A stretch of DNA of 64,000 nucleotides from Orbilia blumenaviensis (lineage: Eukaryota > Ascomycota > Orbiliomycetes > Orbiliales > Orbiliaceae), in NCBI GenBank assembly GCA_036872755.1, contig JAVHNS010000014.1, positions 124,001 through 188,000 of the forward strand. The letters run 5' to 3'. The position numbers and the translations under genes are program-made. How positions within the stretch are numbered: position 1 is the first letter of the stretch; each line of letters opens with the position of its first letter. Shown here one piece after another: positions 22,447 through 35,313 of this stretch. The notes below the pieces were generated by a model, which was given only the letters and a program-made list of their open reading frames with translations, did not search any database and was not told the DNA's origin.

Positions 22447-24759
22447 ATGGTCGGACGTCAAAAAACAAGACGCGGTCGCGGAACCGCTAGAAGAACCATT
22501 TCTCGGTCGCCTGCAACGGATGACACTGCAAAACTCATCGAAAATATAAACAACAATGCTAACAATATTACCCCTCTCGCCCAATCTCCTGCTCCTCTTG
22601 AGACACGACCTCGAGTAGCACCAAGCACGATCCCAAAACCCTCCTCCTCTGGTGGTAGTTCAAAACGAAAATTCGACGATATCGCAGAAGTTTCCTGGGA
22701 CAGTACCGACGACAAGCCATTGCCCGAAGTTTCCATTTCCGCCAATGCATCTATTGCTACTGCTTCGGAGCGCCCACCTAGAAGGGTCCGGACTACCTAC
22801 ACACTTGCTGCTAGTATCGCCTCAATCGAAAAAACCACCGCTACACGCTCGCGACGAGCCACGGCTACCCTTGAGAGATCTGTGACTAGGAATCCATTAT
22901 CCTCAGGCTTTTCGAAGCCAAATGACAGCGAAAAGTTGGTTGTAAAGGCTCGTGATGGCCGGGAGTGCTGGCTTTGTTCGCAGGCGAATACTGTGATGCT
23001 AGAGACAGCCCACAATGTTGTCGCCTCTAATCGTGATCTCGTATGACAACCCACATCATTTCTGTACCTCTGTGACTGCTTTTGACTCACACCTTTGATT
23101 TAGTTCCTAAACTATCGTGATACCGTTGGAATATTTCCTCCAAACCTCCGCCATCTCGCATCTCCCCACAACCTTGTCACCCTCTGCAGGAATTGCCACT
23201 GCGTATATGATTGCCAACAACCTCGCTGGATTATTCTTCCTACAAATCTTCAATACTTCATCGACCACGAGACTGTAGACTACGAGTCACGAATCACGGC
23301 AGCTTCTGAAGGTCTTGTAAAACCTCGCAGCGTGCCAACGGCAATGCAGTACGCTACAGCTTCGCCAACAAATTTATACATGCCATATTTCTTTGAGGAA
23401 TCCGTGATGCCGAGGATGGATCCTGAAGATGCAGCAGCCAGATTTCCAAGGGCTTATGGAGGTGCACCAACGACAATGATTCTCAAGGCAGGTCTAGGCA
23501 TCAACCAACCAAAGATTAAAGGGTCGAAGAACTCGTCCCTCCCATTTGCCCCTGGGATCCCTGCTGCTGTCCGACAGCAGGTCACGGCTCTTTTCGAACT
23601 TTGGGACCGAGACCCGCCATCGCCAAAGAAACGACAAAACCCTGCAGCTAAGGCTTGTTGCAAAGAAGAAGATCGACAGGCGGGGTCGGAAGAGGACGAA
23701 AATAATAGTCAGAATGGCACAAAGAAGAAGAGAGCCCGATCTAACCCTACATCGAAGAAGAGAAAGTCTCCATCACAGGCCTCAGAGGATCATCAGGACG
23801 AACTAGCTGATATATGTGCGCCCACGAAGAAGAAGGCCAGAATCGCGACGGCGAATGAGATAGATGATTCTCCTGCCTCACAGGCCACTACTGCCACTAC
23901 ACTTACTGCAAAATCGACCGGCCAAGACCGGCAAGATTCTCAGGGTTCATCGTTTGAGAGAAGATATAACCTTCGCTCACAATACCGAACTCCACCTACC
24001 TCCCCCGAATTCACAATCGCTGCTGTTGCTAAGAAAGGGTCTGGCAAACAGAAGGTGGGGACCTCTTCGAAAGGTGTCACGAAGAATAATCGGGCTAGCA
24101 TGTCTAGTGGGGAGAGTGTTCTCGGGAAACAAACGAAGAAGAAGATCACAAAGGCTAAATTAGTCAAGAAGGTTTCTAAGAAAGATGAAAAGAAGACGCG
24201 GGCCAAACAATCGAAGAAAAAGATTCCTGTGGGACCACTAACTCCCAAATCACATCCCAGCCCTAATGACCCGATACAAAGTGGGCGCATATCGAGTATT
24301 GCACCAGGCGGAGCCGAGAGGCGAGCGCTTGGGGAATCACCATTGCAACAAAGCGTTAAGCGTAATGCCGCTTCCCTCTTTGCGGATGTCGCTGGCCTAG
24401 CCTCTAGCTCTAGGGCTAACCCTACTCAGGGTACTGAAGGGGCCAGGAGAAGGACGGGAAGAGATGTCCCGCACCTTACCCAGCGTCTGCCACCCGCCCA
24501 GTTTGACGAGAGTCTTCCGGGCGAGGAAATGGGTGATTTTGATAGTGGTGTAAGCAATGTCGATTCGCTTGATCCACAATTGGGTGATCATGACCAGGAA
24601 TATGATGGTGATCACGATGATCGCTCTGCTTCTGACAGCGGGAGCGAGCGGCCAGACAAGCCACATTGGTCATGGGGCCCTGATAATACAGCCAACGATG
24701 TGGTCGAAACCTGCGTCGGGTGGTTTGGGGTCGGGACCGTTGGGGTGATAGCTGACTAA
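22447..24759 (+). CDS. Fungal HNH-nuclease-domain protein with basic tail, 749 aa, two exons
   Basis: Exons are 22447-23040 and 23104-24759. The 63-bp intron (GTATGA...TTTAG) interrupts the HNH domain, and splicing restores it. The domain has CWLC (Cys174, Cys177), the helix TAHNVV (His189), then LVTLCRNCHCVYD (Cys226, Cys229, His230). This is the HNH_2-like fold common in filamentous fungi and often of unknown function. The N-terminal ~165 residues are Arg/Ser/Thr rich and disordered. The C-terminal 430 residues are low complexity with several nuclear-localisation-like basic blocks (KKKRAR, SKKRKS) and an acidic Asp/His-rich patch near the end. A nuclear DNA- or chromatin-associated role is inferred. 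The start ATG sits in ACCATGG. Confidence 0.88.
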
Positions 24760-26591
24760 ACGTCCTCCTTAGACGGGACATTCACTTTGATTTTTTGTTA
24801 TATTATGGTAGGCTCTACGCCACCTTGTATGGATACACCGGGTGTAGCTTTCACGCATTCTTTTGCAGGGTTTAAAAACAAAAGCTTGGTTTTTTTTAAA
24901 ATAAAAGGATAACAGGGTCATAGTTATGGAGTTTTTATGCGATAAGGTTTTATGTATGCATGGCAATATGGGGAATGGCATATCTTACTGGCGTTTTATT
25001 CATCTTGGGATTGCATAGGGCGGAAATGTATATTAATACGCATTACTTCTGGAGTTTTTGATTTTGGGTTAGTCATTGCAAAGTTGTCTGGGTCAGTTTC
25101 ATTGGGGTCTGCAGCATGGCGTTTTTTGTACTATCTTCGGCGTATCCCTTCTTTCATCCTTTCAAATATATACCATCATACCTAGGCTCCTACAAGCCTG
25201 CCCCCAAAGAACTTGATCCGCTATCGATGGACCTTGGCCCCGCAAAATCTAGAGAAACTCATTACCCTGTAGAGTCGAATGCTACCTCAACGTTGCAACC
25301 GCAGATACTGCTACCTCACCCTATTACCTGATCGCTGAGACGATGAAATACCAGTTGGACCGTGCTTTTCGATTAGAATTATAAATTAGGCGACGGGCTC
25401 GGCCTCTTGTCATAGCACGGCCAAGGCTTCGAGGTTATATGGAAGCATTGGCACCGAGCGCGAGTGCACATCTACGAGTCGAGCCCAGGTGCTGAGCCAG
25501 CGTCGGGGTGGCCCCACCGACACCCTTTTATGATATGATATTATAAGATTGCAGGCATCTTGTAAATAGCCCGAGGTTTATATGAATACTCCAGGATGCA
25601 TGTGAGGTTGAGTAGATAAGATGAGTGTGGAATCGGCGTAATGGTCTCCCTCGAAGGCAAAAATCCAGGGTTCGAAGTATGTACCGTCGAACTCTGCATC
25701 TGTGGACCATAAAAACATTGGAGGTTGATAAGACCCTGGATCTAAATTCTACTATAGGCAGGCCTCGGGGACGTAATATAATTTCTCCGATGGTTGATAT
25801 GAATATGTGCATCGTATTCGTCTACGCATGTTTCTAACTCCAGGAGGTCTAGAGTGCTTAAAGTAGGCGTCCACGAGCTAATATTATTTGCACATATGGC
25901 TATATGATTACATGGGTTAAGGATATATTGATATCTAGTGATCTATACATGTATAATGAGAACCAGGAGCTGAGAGCGTTGCAGCTTCCAGCTCGTACGG
26001 TCATAGTGGTGGGGGCTCAACGTCTTTACGAGTCTGACTAGCTAGCTTCAGAATCGATTTGAATAGATTAATTATAAGGGGGAGCTGCTCCTCTTTCGCG
26101 TGCAGAGTTTAATTTCCTGTTTCAAAATCCCCATTGCAAAAGCTGGTATCACCATCACGCGATAGTCGATATTATTCTTTTTGTTTGTTTTAGTGCTGGC
26201 TCTGATATCGGGTAAACTGTGGACCCCGGAAAATCTCCCTGGACAAAAAATATACATTCAAATAGATCAAAATAGACATCGAAAGTATCGTCGATAGGAA
26301 ACAATCAATTGAACTTGGATGAGCTATGATTAAAACCAAAATTAAAAGTGCATGCATAGTATACTGGCCCAACTCAATGCATAAATGTCAAGCCGTTGGG
26401 TGGCTGACACGTCTTGATTTGCCAATATTTCCGTATAGATCTATTTCTCCTACCGCGATGACTCCGTCCGAAGCCCCCTTTGAGGCTATTCTCTGTAGAT
26501 TTTATATTCTGCAAGGGTGAAGACTGCAGCTAGGTGTTTTAATCGATTAAAAATATACCTTATAAATCTGCAAGTGTTATAACGTTAAAAA

Positions 26592-26608
26592 TGCCGGTGT
26601 AACCGGCA
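26592..26608. repeat. Short perfect inverted repeat (stem 7, loop 3)
   Basis: TGCCGGT-GTA-ACCGGCA is embedded in A/T-rich sequence far from any supported gene. Function unknown. Confidence 0.5.
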
Positions 26609-27835
26609 CTGGCGAATGGGGTGTAAAGAGAGAAAGAGATCTGTTTTTCTTTCCTCGATTTCGTCCAATGTGAACAGTAACTCAGGATAAGTCATCCGAA
26701 GTTCCTGGTAGGCCAACATCGGTATCGATGTCAGTCCCACGGACAATGTGGGGCCGAACATTCGAATTAGATCTGTATTTTGGTCAGTGCAACCATGTTT
26801 GTTATAGGTACCGTTTTTTGTCAGTTCAAAAGGTCCAGCAGTTGTATGTTTATATCAAGGGCAATGCTAGTCTATTCCAGGTCTAGGCGCCCGGGTCCAT
26901 TGATATCGATCAATTAAGCGTGTTCACTGGACAAACTCTACATGTATATGAGTGCGTGCTCTTTGTGTGTATTCAGGAATATTGATCCTTTGAATGTGAA
27001 CGGGCACGCCTTACCGAGAATTTTGCCTAATATATGGCAATCGACAAAGAGTGGATCTGGACACGCATTTCCATGGGTCCCTTGCATGATTTCCACGGAA
27101 TGAGATTGCCCGAGGAAAGTTATTAATATAAATTCATCTATCCCTCATCCTGAAAGCTTAAGAGAGCTTATTTTGAAATTTGCTTCCCGTGGTTCCGTAG
27201 ACGGTCTTCAATCGAGAAAAGGACTTAGGGCACGGTGGTTTCAAGAGCCTTCCAGGGAAGGGATGGACCAGCCTCCTAGCTAGCTTGCTACTAGCTTCGG
27301 ACGGTTGACCTGGCGTGGCGTGGTGGTTGGAGGCAGGATGGATCAAACTGGAGCAAACTTACGCACCTTTCGTCAGCGATATTTCGGCCTCTGAAACGAA
27401 ACTGTCCAATCCACTCCCTGGTAGAAAATGATGTCGAGGACCACATGACAAGCACAGAAGGCCCATGGAATGTTCCGTACGTCCATATTAGGAGGACGAC
27501 CATGGGTCCGCGCCCACGAATGGTTAGGCGGCCTCGTGAGAGCTTGGAAGCCTTGGTTTGGGCGGTGGAGTTTGGTTCGGAACATGTTCCCGCTTGAAAC
27601 AGGCTATGGGCCAAAACGGCCCTGGCGCTGTGGTGCAAGACCTCCCCTCAACACTTTTGTTCGCCGCACCACTTGAGTGTTAGACGGCTGGCAATGGTTA
27701 TGGAAGCCGATAGAGGACGCTATCTCGGTGACCAGGAGTGGAGATTGGAAAGGAATGCACGATGAAGCGTCATGAGACCACTGTCAGGGTGTCTATCGCG
27801 ATCTCTTCGGAGTACTGATTGTGGGGCGACAGTGG

Positions 27836-27842
27836 TATATAA
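27836..27842 (+). promoter_or_regulatory. TATA box of GH5 endoglucanase gene
   Basis: TATATAA lies 160 bp upstream of the ATG at 27996, followed by a pyrimidine-rich leader. Confidence 0.6.
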
Positions 27843-27995
27843 CGAGAACATCTTCTCGTCCTTCGATACGGAATTTTTTCTCTATCATCATCAACATCTT
27901 ACACTTTCTTTCGTAGAAGTGCTGAAAAGGGTGCAATTTCTGGTATTTCTCTTGTTCGCACAGAATAGAATTCAGTTGCGACTGTCCAAACCATC

Positions 27996-29530
27996 ATGAA
28001 GGTCGAAATTGCTGCTTTGATTGCCGGCGGCGCCGCGCTCGCTTCTGCCCAACAGTCCGTCTGGGGACAATGTATGCATATAATCTCCTCCTAGGTTGAT
28101 ACCATGATATCATGACGAGAAGAAGAGGAAGAAGAAGCAGATGCTAATATGAAATGACTAAATCTAGGCGGTGGTATTGGCTGGACTGGTCCAACTACCT
28201 GTCAATCAGGAAACTACTGTTCAGTGTACGTACCCACATCCTAACCGGATGATATATAATGATATCGTCTATAATATATGCATTGATGGGCATCAAAATA
28301 TCGCAGTTGCGTCACTCGAATCATGTGCTAACTTGAGATATCATGCAGTCTGAACCCTTACTATAGCCAGTGCTTGCCCGGAGGCCCAGCTACTACTGCT
28401 TCTACCACTGCTGTCAGGACTACTACTACTACAACATCGGCTGTCAGGACGACTACCCCGTCTACAACAATCAGGACAACCACCACCACCACTCGCACTA
28501 CTACCCCAAGTGCTTCCCCAACCACTGGAACTAAGAAGTTCGAGTATGTTGGTGTCAATGAGTCCGGTGCTGAGTTCGGCGAGAACTACGTCCCCGGTGT
28601 CTTGGGTACCCATTACACATGGCCATCCCCATCCTCGATCGACTACTTCGTCGCTAGAGGACTTAACACCTTCCGTATTAACACTAAGAGTAAGCACCGT
28701 TTTCATATATCTATATCGGATATATAAAAGCATCTATGAACCTCGACCTAACATATTTAATCATAGTGGAGCGTATCAGCCCCCCATCGTCTGGTGGCCT
28801 TACTGGCCCCTTCGACAGCGCCTATATCTCTGGCCTAGACACCATTGTCAACTACGTCACTAACAAGGGTGCTTATGCTGTCATCGACCCCCATAACTAT
28901 GGTCGATTCAACGGCGCAGTCATCACCGACACCAATGCCTTCAAGACCTGGTGGACTAACATCGCCAACCGATACAAGAACAACCCGCGTGTCATCTTCG
29001 ACACCAACAACGAGTATCACACCATGGACCAGAGCAATGTTGTTGCTCTCAACCAGGCTGCCATCGATGGTATCCGTGCTTCCGGTGCTACCAACACCAT
29101 CTTCGTTGAAGGTAACCAGTGGTCTGGTGCTTGGTCTTGGGTTTCCGTCAACGCTGCTACTATGATCACCCTCAAGGATCCACTTAACAAACTCGTCTTC
29201 CAGATGCACCAGTACCTCGACAGCGATTCCTCTGGTACCAGCGAGACCTGCGTCTCTGCTACTATCTTGAAGGAACGTCTTACCGAAGCCACCAACTGGT
29301 GTCTCCAGAACAACGTCAAGTGTATCCTCGGTGAAGTCGGTGCCGGCAACAACAACCAGTGCAAGCAGGCTGTTCAGGATGGTCTCACATACGCCTTGAA
29401 CTCCGGCGCCTGGGTTGGTGTTCTCTGGTGGGCTGCTGGTCCATGGTGGGGAACCTACTTCCAGAGCATCGAGCCACCAAATGGTTTGGCCGTCAACACC
29501 TACGTTCCTATCCTCCAGTCCTTCACTTAA
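27996..29530 (+). CDS. Endo-beta-1,4-glucanase, GH5 (subfamily 5 type) with N-terminal CBM1, 412 aa, four exons
   Basis: Exons are 27996-28071, 28168-28225, 28349-28689 and 28767-29530. The order of parts is signal peptide (1-18), CBM1 (QCGGIGWTGPTTC ... YYSQCL), Thr-rich linker (about 55-95), then the GH5 catalytic domain beginning FEYVGVNESGAEFG. Catalytic residues are Glu241 in FDTNNEYH (acid/base) and Glu348 in LGEVGAGNN (nucleophile). IDPHNYGR carries the conserved His. The product resembles Trichoderma Cel5A in order and length. Role: secreted endo-attack on cellulose with CBM1 docking. The first intron splits the first Cys codon of CBM1. Intron 1 contains a GA-rich AGAAGAAGAGGAAGAAG run. 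Confidence 0.96.
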
Positions 29531-32443
29531 GTCACAAGTGGACCCAAGGCGGAAAAGGAAATTTTAGGCGAGATTTTGTAAATATTTGTCAAGATAGGAA
29601 TGGCGATTTTGTAGATAAGATTTTGCCGCTGCCTTTTTTGTTCAAAAGGCTGTACATAACTATTGAACGGGGAAGGATTCGGTTTTATTGTACATACTTC
29701 AACAATATTTTATCGATTGGTTATCATCTTCGTCTGATCCCTCATTGGTTTCCCTCTATATTGGCGATGGGTTTCACCCGATACATAGTGTAAGGTATAC
29801 CGTTAGTAAGCTTAATCGGATTGCAAGGATGGGTATAATACACCTAAATCTAATTTATGGGATCGGAGCATTTAGATCGGGGATATATACGCAGAACTTG
29901 CGTCTGAGCCCGACCTAGTCTTAGCTAAGAATAGCAGAGGTCCGGAAGAGCTAGGAACAAAGCTGGTACAAAGGCCTCTAGTAACTCGGAAATATTAGGA
30001 GCACATAAACAGGTTGGAGAATAGTACCAAGTGTACCGGAATGATATGGCTTGAATCCTCGGCAGTAGAGTCAAGATGTATCATGAGCTTATGTACCAAG
30101 TGGGGCTCAATGGTGTCAGCGAGTCAGGGCAAACCACAAAGAGAGCACGCTAAATTTTAAAATTTATAAGTCATATTTCAACATTCCGGAGTTGGCGGAG
30201 GAAAGCAAGCTTATGAGCTGAAAAAGGATATCAACTAGCCCAACCCAACCAACGCGGGGTATATTTAGATGTTCCACAATGGTGATAGGCTCGGATCGCT
30301 AAACCCTGCTGTTAGGTGGGGACTGGCCATTTCGATTTCATGTTGGGACCCCAGCTTGATTCGATTGCTAATCAATTGTAAAGAAGGGCTGGGCGGATCC
30401 TGGAGCTTGATCTCGGTGCCTAAGGTTTAGGGCGACTAGTAATGATAAAAAATAAAGTGTTCATTGGAATATTGATTCCTTAGCTTTCGAAGTACTACTG
30501 ACCTGTAGTTAGTTGGGAAACTGTATCCTGTAGGCCAGATTTGCAAAGTTTCTTTTTGTCCAGCGGCCAGGACCATGCAATTGATTTTGTAATTGGTCGT
30601 GATTGTGGGTCGCCGCCAATACAACGTAGAAAGCTTCGAAAGCCCTTAGATGCAGGGCGGCTGCGCCTGGCTATGGCCATGTGGCATTCGAGCTGATTGG
30701 AATCAAACAACCTGATGCAATGCAAGCACGAGCAAGGTAGGTGCAGGGGCTCTTCGAATAGCCGGGTGGAAGTCATGGCACATAATCCGGGTTTTCACTT
30801 ACAGTACATGTGCAGGCGTTAGTCACTAGTAGATTTCATGGACCCTGATTGCTTTTTTTTTACCAGGAAAAAAGAGCAATGGACTCGAGAAACTGCTTTT
30901 GTAAATGTGTAGATGCCTATATGAAGTATCGGATAAAAGGTTGTTGTTGATGTTAACAAGTTGGGCGATAACCTTAACAGTGCCGGTCCGGGTTATGTGG
31001 ACCCTTGATTATTATTATACCTTGCCGACGGCAAGATGGACAGCCGGAACAGCCGTCAAAATTATACTGGCCCTGGTATGTCTCGCGGTGGAGTAGTTAA
31101 CTATTTGTGTTAGCTGACGCAAAAATGACACGATCCAGGACGCCAGAACGAATAGTATCCGGCAAAGTGGAACCGTCGGAGTAGCAATCCACGATAACGC
31201 CTCTAAATATGGCGTTGAAATTGCTCCTTCAACAACGTCGGCGTCATCCAAAAGTGATATAATTTGCATTTAAGTCCACCAGACGTCAAGCAAACTATCG
31301 CTGGGGGTCTTCCACCAATCACCCGCGTGGAAAGGGTGTCAGTAAAACGGCCCCACCTTCCAAAACTTGCCTAGTATCCACATTGAAAACGTCAACCTTT
31401 CCGCCCGATCCGCCTGTTTGTTGCGAAAGTGCCATCAAGCAAACTCGTTTATCACTTCGCATATGCGAAAAGCCTGCCAGTAAATTTATGCAATCGATGC
31501 ACGTAGACGCAAAGGTTTTGTTCGAATGCCGCAGGTTGGTGGGTATAGATGTCGGCAGCAAGGATACAACGTTCCCCGTATCCGTTTATTGGCTGCACGA
31601 ATTTATACGGAGTAGACGCCAAGATGCATTTTAACGCCGGCCTGAATCGACCAGCAGTTGGTATCGAGAAATATGAGCATGTTAATAGCATTATGGTGTA
31701 TTGACTGGGTCTTCGGGGCCTCAGTTTATTGGTGATGCCCCTAATCTGAGTTAATATTATTGCTATATATTTAAGTACCTAGTTAAGTATGAACATGTAG
31801 AGTTGGGTTTGAGGGTTGCGTCTGCGGCTTTTTTGAGTTCGGTGGCCAGGCTGGTGGTTAAATTAGCGTGAAAACCGAGGTCGCAGCCAGCTTGACCCCT
31901 GTAAAAGTTTAGGTGCAAAAGCTCATGGTGGGAGCAGTTAGCTCCGGTTTCCGTTTTTCTGGGAGCTTTTGGATTCGAATGCCTCGTGGAGATTGTCGGT
32001 CCCAATTACCAAGCGGGTGGGTACTTAGTGCACAACCTAGCTTCAGCTGGGAAAAGTTGGCAATCAGAGTTCGGATCTGGACGTCGATGTCGATGCAGAA
32101 GGATAGCCACCAAACTTGGCGATGAACGACTAGTAGCTATAGCTAGCAGGTTTCCCTGCCCTTCAATTTCCCATTCGAATCCTGAAGAGGGAGCCGAGCC
32201 CTTTCGTCAATTCCCGTCTACCCTTCGCAATTTGCAGTGTCATTCTTCCCATTTAAATCTTTGTGCTACCCACCATCTCACCAGTTTCGCCCTGCAACTT
32301 GCAACGCACTTTTCAACTTTTGGAATTTTGACCTGGGACTGAATATATTATAAGCAGCAGGTACACGGACATTTTCACAATCAACATTTTCAGCTATTCC
32401 ATATCCGGCGAGGTTTCTATTTCGAATATTTCCGCACTATTTT
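29531..32443. other. Intergenic spacer, no supported gene
   Basis: Many short frames on both strands, including three of about 80 codons on the minus strand at 31015-31691. They have no recognised motif, and their number and length fit chance. A TATA-like TATTATAAG at about 32345-32353 lies about 95 bp before the P450 ATG. Confidence 0.55.
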
Positions 32444-34149
32444 ATGGAGAGAGCCATGGACTGGCCCAAATTACTTTCGCGGATCCCGCTGGCGGGTGTC
32501 ATCTTTGTTTTCGCCCTTCTACTCAGAAATCATCTTCGACTGCGACGGATTCCTGGCCCTTTCCTAGCCGGGTTGACGAATCTATGGAGGGTTTACTACG
32601 TCAAGAGGGGAGATGCGCAGGATACATATGTCAGACTACATAAGAAGTATGGCAACGTTGTGAGAGTCGGGCCGAATTGTGTTAGCGTGTCAGGATTAGA
32701 TGCCATTCAGGCTATCTACAATGTTCAGGACAAGTTTCCTAAGGTATTGTTGTTCCAAAATACACCTCACGAATCTTTTTTTTTTTTTTTTTTTTTTTTC
32801 AGTCTTGCCATCAGCATGTTCGCTAACTTGCCATCTTCCAGTCTGAATTTTATACTCCCCAGCAGTTTATCGTTCGCGGGAAACCATACGAAAATATGTT
32901 CAACACAACAAACGAAGATTTCCACCAAATGCTTAGGAAGCCTGTCGCAAAAGCATATTCTATGACGACGATAGTTGAATATGAGCCTTTTGTAGACGAT
33001 ACAACGTCCCTATTTCTTAAAAAGCTTACCGAACTCTCTGGCCAAACTATTGACTTTGCGATATGGTTACAATATTACGCCTTCGACGTAATCGGTGAGA
33101 TGACTTTTTCCAAGAAATTCGGTTTCTTGGAGAAAGGCGAGGATGTGGGTGGCATTATACATACCCTTCACAGCCTTTCTCGCATTCAGATACTAGGCCA
33201 GATTCCCTGGGTGGATAGATGGTTCGTAAAGACGTATCATAAGCATAAGTCTCGACCCTCGACCTCCCCGGTGGTGCAGTTTACTATGGCGCAAATGCAG
33301 CAGAGGCTTAAGACCGTCAGGTATGACGATAAAGAGTTTCTTTCTGAGAACGGAAGGAGGGATTTTCTGTCCAGATTCCTCGCTGCTCGGGGCCAGTACC
33401 CGGATGTTGTAGATGACTTCCGAGTGCTGGCGTATACCAATACAAATGTAAGACTTTGGCGTCACCTTAGTATTTTTCAGCCAACCAGGACCTATATTAA
33501 CCCATCTTAATAGATTGTTGCTGGCAGTGACAGTACAGCAATAACCCTCAGAGCCATCTTCTACCATCTTCTTCGGAATCCAGTTACAATGGAACGACTA
33601 GTCAGAGAAATCGATACTGCTGCACAGCTAGGCCAAATTTCCTCAATAGTGACCTGGCCTGAATCTCAAACCCTGGAATACTTGGATGCTGTCATAAAGG
33701 AAGGTCTTAGAATACACGCTGCGATAGGACTTCCTCTTGAGCGCGTCAATAATCGACCTATAACATTATATGGACATGAGTTTCCCGCCGGTACAACAAT
33801 TGGTGTAAACGCCTGGGCCATGCACCGTGACACTACAGTATTTGGCGAAGATGCAGACCACTGGCGGCCCGAGCGGTGGATCCAGGCGAATGAAGAAGAG
33901 AGGAAGCTCATGAATAGGGGACTGTTTTCATTCGGCGGTGGAACAAGACAATGCATTGGACGCAATATCAGCCTGCTAGAAATATACAAGTTGATACCAA
34001 CACTTCTGCTACGATTTCACTTTGAACTTGCGGACCCCGCCGAAGACTGGTCGCTGTTCAACTCGGTCTTTGTGCATCAATCCAACCTCAACCTAGTTGT
34101 CGAACAACGGGGTGGCCACTGGACAGGTGGGAACCAGCAGAGGGTATGA
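32444..34149 (+). CDS. Cytochrome P450 monooxygenase, pisatin-demethylase-like group, 513 aa, three exons
   Basis: Exons are 32444-32743, 32842-33447 and 33514-34149. The order of parts is N-terminal membrane anchor (about residues 11-28), proline hinge RRIPGPFLAG, I-helix AGSDST, K-helix ExxR (KEGLR), PERW-type motif (RPERWI), and heme loop FSFGGGTRQCIGR with thiolate ligand Cys449. The length is normal. The N-terminal phrasing (PGPFLAGLTNLWR, LHKKYGNVVRVGPN) is that of the fungal pisatin demethylase/CYP57-like clan, so oxidation of a small aromatic or plant compound is possible but the substrate is unknown. ER membrane by family. No biosynthetic backbone gene is adjacent. A second in-frame ATG at 32456 could also serve as start. 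Intron 1 holds a 24-T run. Confidence 0.93.
32776..32799 (+). repeat. Homopolymer of 24 T in P450 intron 1
   Basis: Twenty-four consecutive T residues followed by CAG. A competing acceptor right after the run (TTTTCAG, 32803) exists, but the GCTAAC branch and CTTCCAG acceptor ending at 32841 restore the frame. Confidence 0.9.
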
Positions 34150-35313
34150 TGATATGTGATGGACTTTTTTTTAGTCGCACCTCTGTTTTTTAGCATACCC
34201 CCCCGGGGGGGTCTTTCCTGTCAAATAATGTTTCATTCGGTAACTTGAGCTCACTTCCATCACTATCAATACCGTCATCCCCGTCGTTATCATAGTTATC
34301 ATGGCGTCTCCATCTGGCAATATAGGTGCAAACTTTTCCATAGCGTGCAATCATTCCAATTCTTGAATTTTTATCGTCTTGCTTGACTCTGGTTCTTATT
34401 TTTATTCCCTTTAGAAAGAAGATTATAATTCTTTTCTATATGTGTAGTAATACGCTCCGGCGTGCATCTCCTAGGCCCTAGTCCGAGGTGCCCCTATGAC
34501 CCTAGCGGACCTTTTCAAACAGAGGGCTGATAAAAAGACGAGAATTGCAATCGGCTGGAATCACTGTGAGTATCTATTTGAAGCAAAATTACTCTCGTAT
34601 CATCTGCAGAAACTCACCTAGAGCATGTTTTGTCATCGGCCATGACTCGAGAGATATTTCAGGATGAAGATTTGCTTCACAATGCTCATCTAAAGACCCT
34701 GAGACATCTTTTGAGCTGTCTCTAGGTTTTGAATCTAATAACGACGAACCCGATCCTGGAAATGCGGCTCAAGATGCTTGCTTGGATTTAGGTAAGGAAA
34801 GTAGTTGATCAATAGCAATGCAGTGTACTGGCGTGGAAGCATCTATATTAAATACATGGGTTCCAGAACCAGGGATAAACTGTTGAAGACTAGGATATGT
34901 TTTCTCTCAACCTTCCAAAGTGGCGAAATTTTTTTTCCGGGTATAGATGTGAACATACATAAGACGGTGGCTTTATTTCTATAAGGCAGGTAGATCTAGT
35001 TTCTGAGTATAAGGTTTTAGGCACAATTTCACCTATGTTCTCTTTCTCCTATGCTATCTACCTAGCAGCTAGCTTGTGCTTAACCTTCCTTGTGCACCGG
35101 AACGAAACTCGCGGCTTGTGGAGAAATTGACTGGGGAGACTTTCTCGATGTTCTCAATAAAAACGATCTTCATTAACTAACATAGGCTATGGTGGATGAC
35201 ATATGGGAAGTGGGGAAAACTGGAAAAAAAAAGTTATTACTAAAATAATAAGCAAGCTTTAATATTTCTTATATATCCTTATAATTCGGAGGGCATTATA
35301 TGGGGATAGATGA
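34150..35313. other. Spacer between convergent genes with possible coding fragments
   Basis: Between the P450 and the minus-strand GH55 gene. A 54-codon minus frame at 34190-34354 reads like real protein (an acidic NYDNDGDDGIDSDG stretch) and is open for about 25 codons upstream of its ATG. Plus-strand snippets near 34498 and 34690-34793 also look exon-like, the latter ending at GTAAGG. I could not assemble a gene. A CCCCCCCGGGGGGG palindrome lies at 34198-34211. Confidence 0.4.

Larger units (their letters stand above)
24760..27995. other. Gene-poor 3.2-kb spacer upstream of cellulase
   Basis: Only short frames. A perfect 7-bp hairpin TGCCGGT-GTA-ACCGGCA lies at 26592-26608 in A/T-rich flanks. 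No transposon signature. The last 160 bp hold the TATA box and C/T-rich leader of the GH5 gene. Confidence 0.6.

Noticed and set aside
25630..25700. tRNA-like GGGTTCGAAG on plus strand
   Set aside because: The T stem does not pair and no anticodon arm fits.
31015..31691. Three minus-strand frames of about 80 codons as a possible decayed gene
   Set aside because: Frames do not join through plausible introns, and similar frames occur throughout the spacers.
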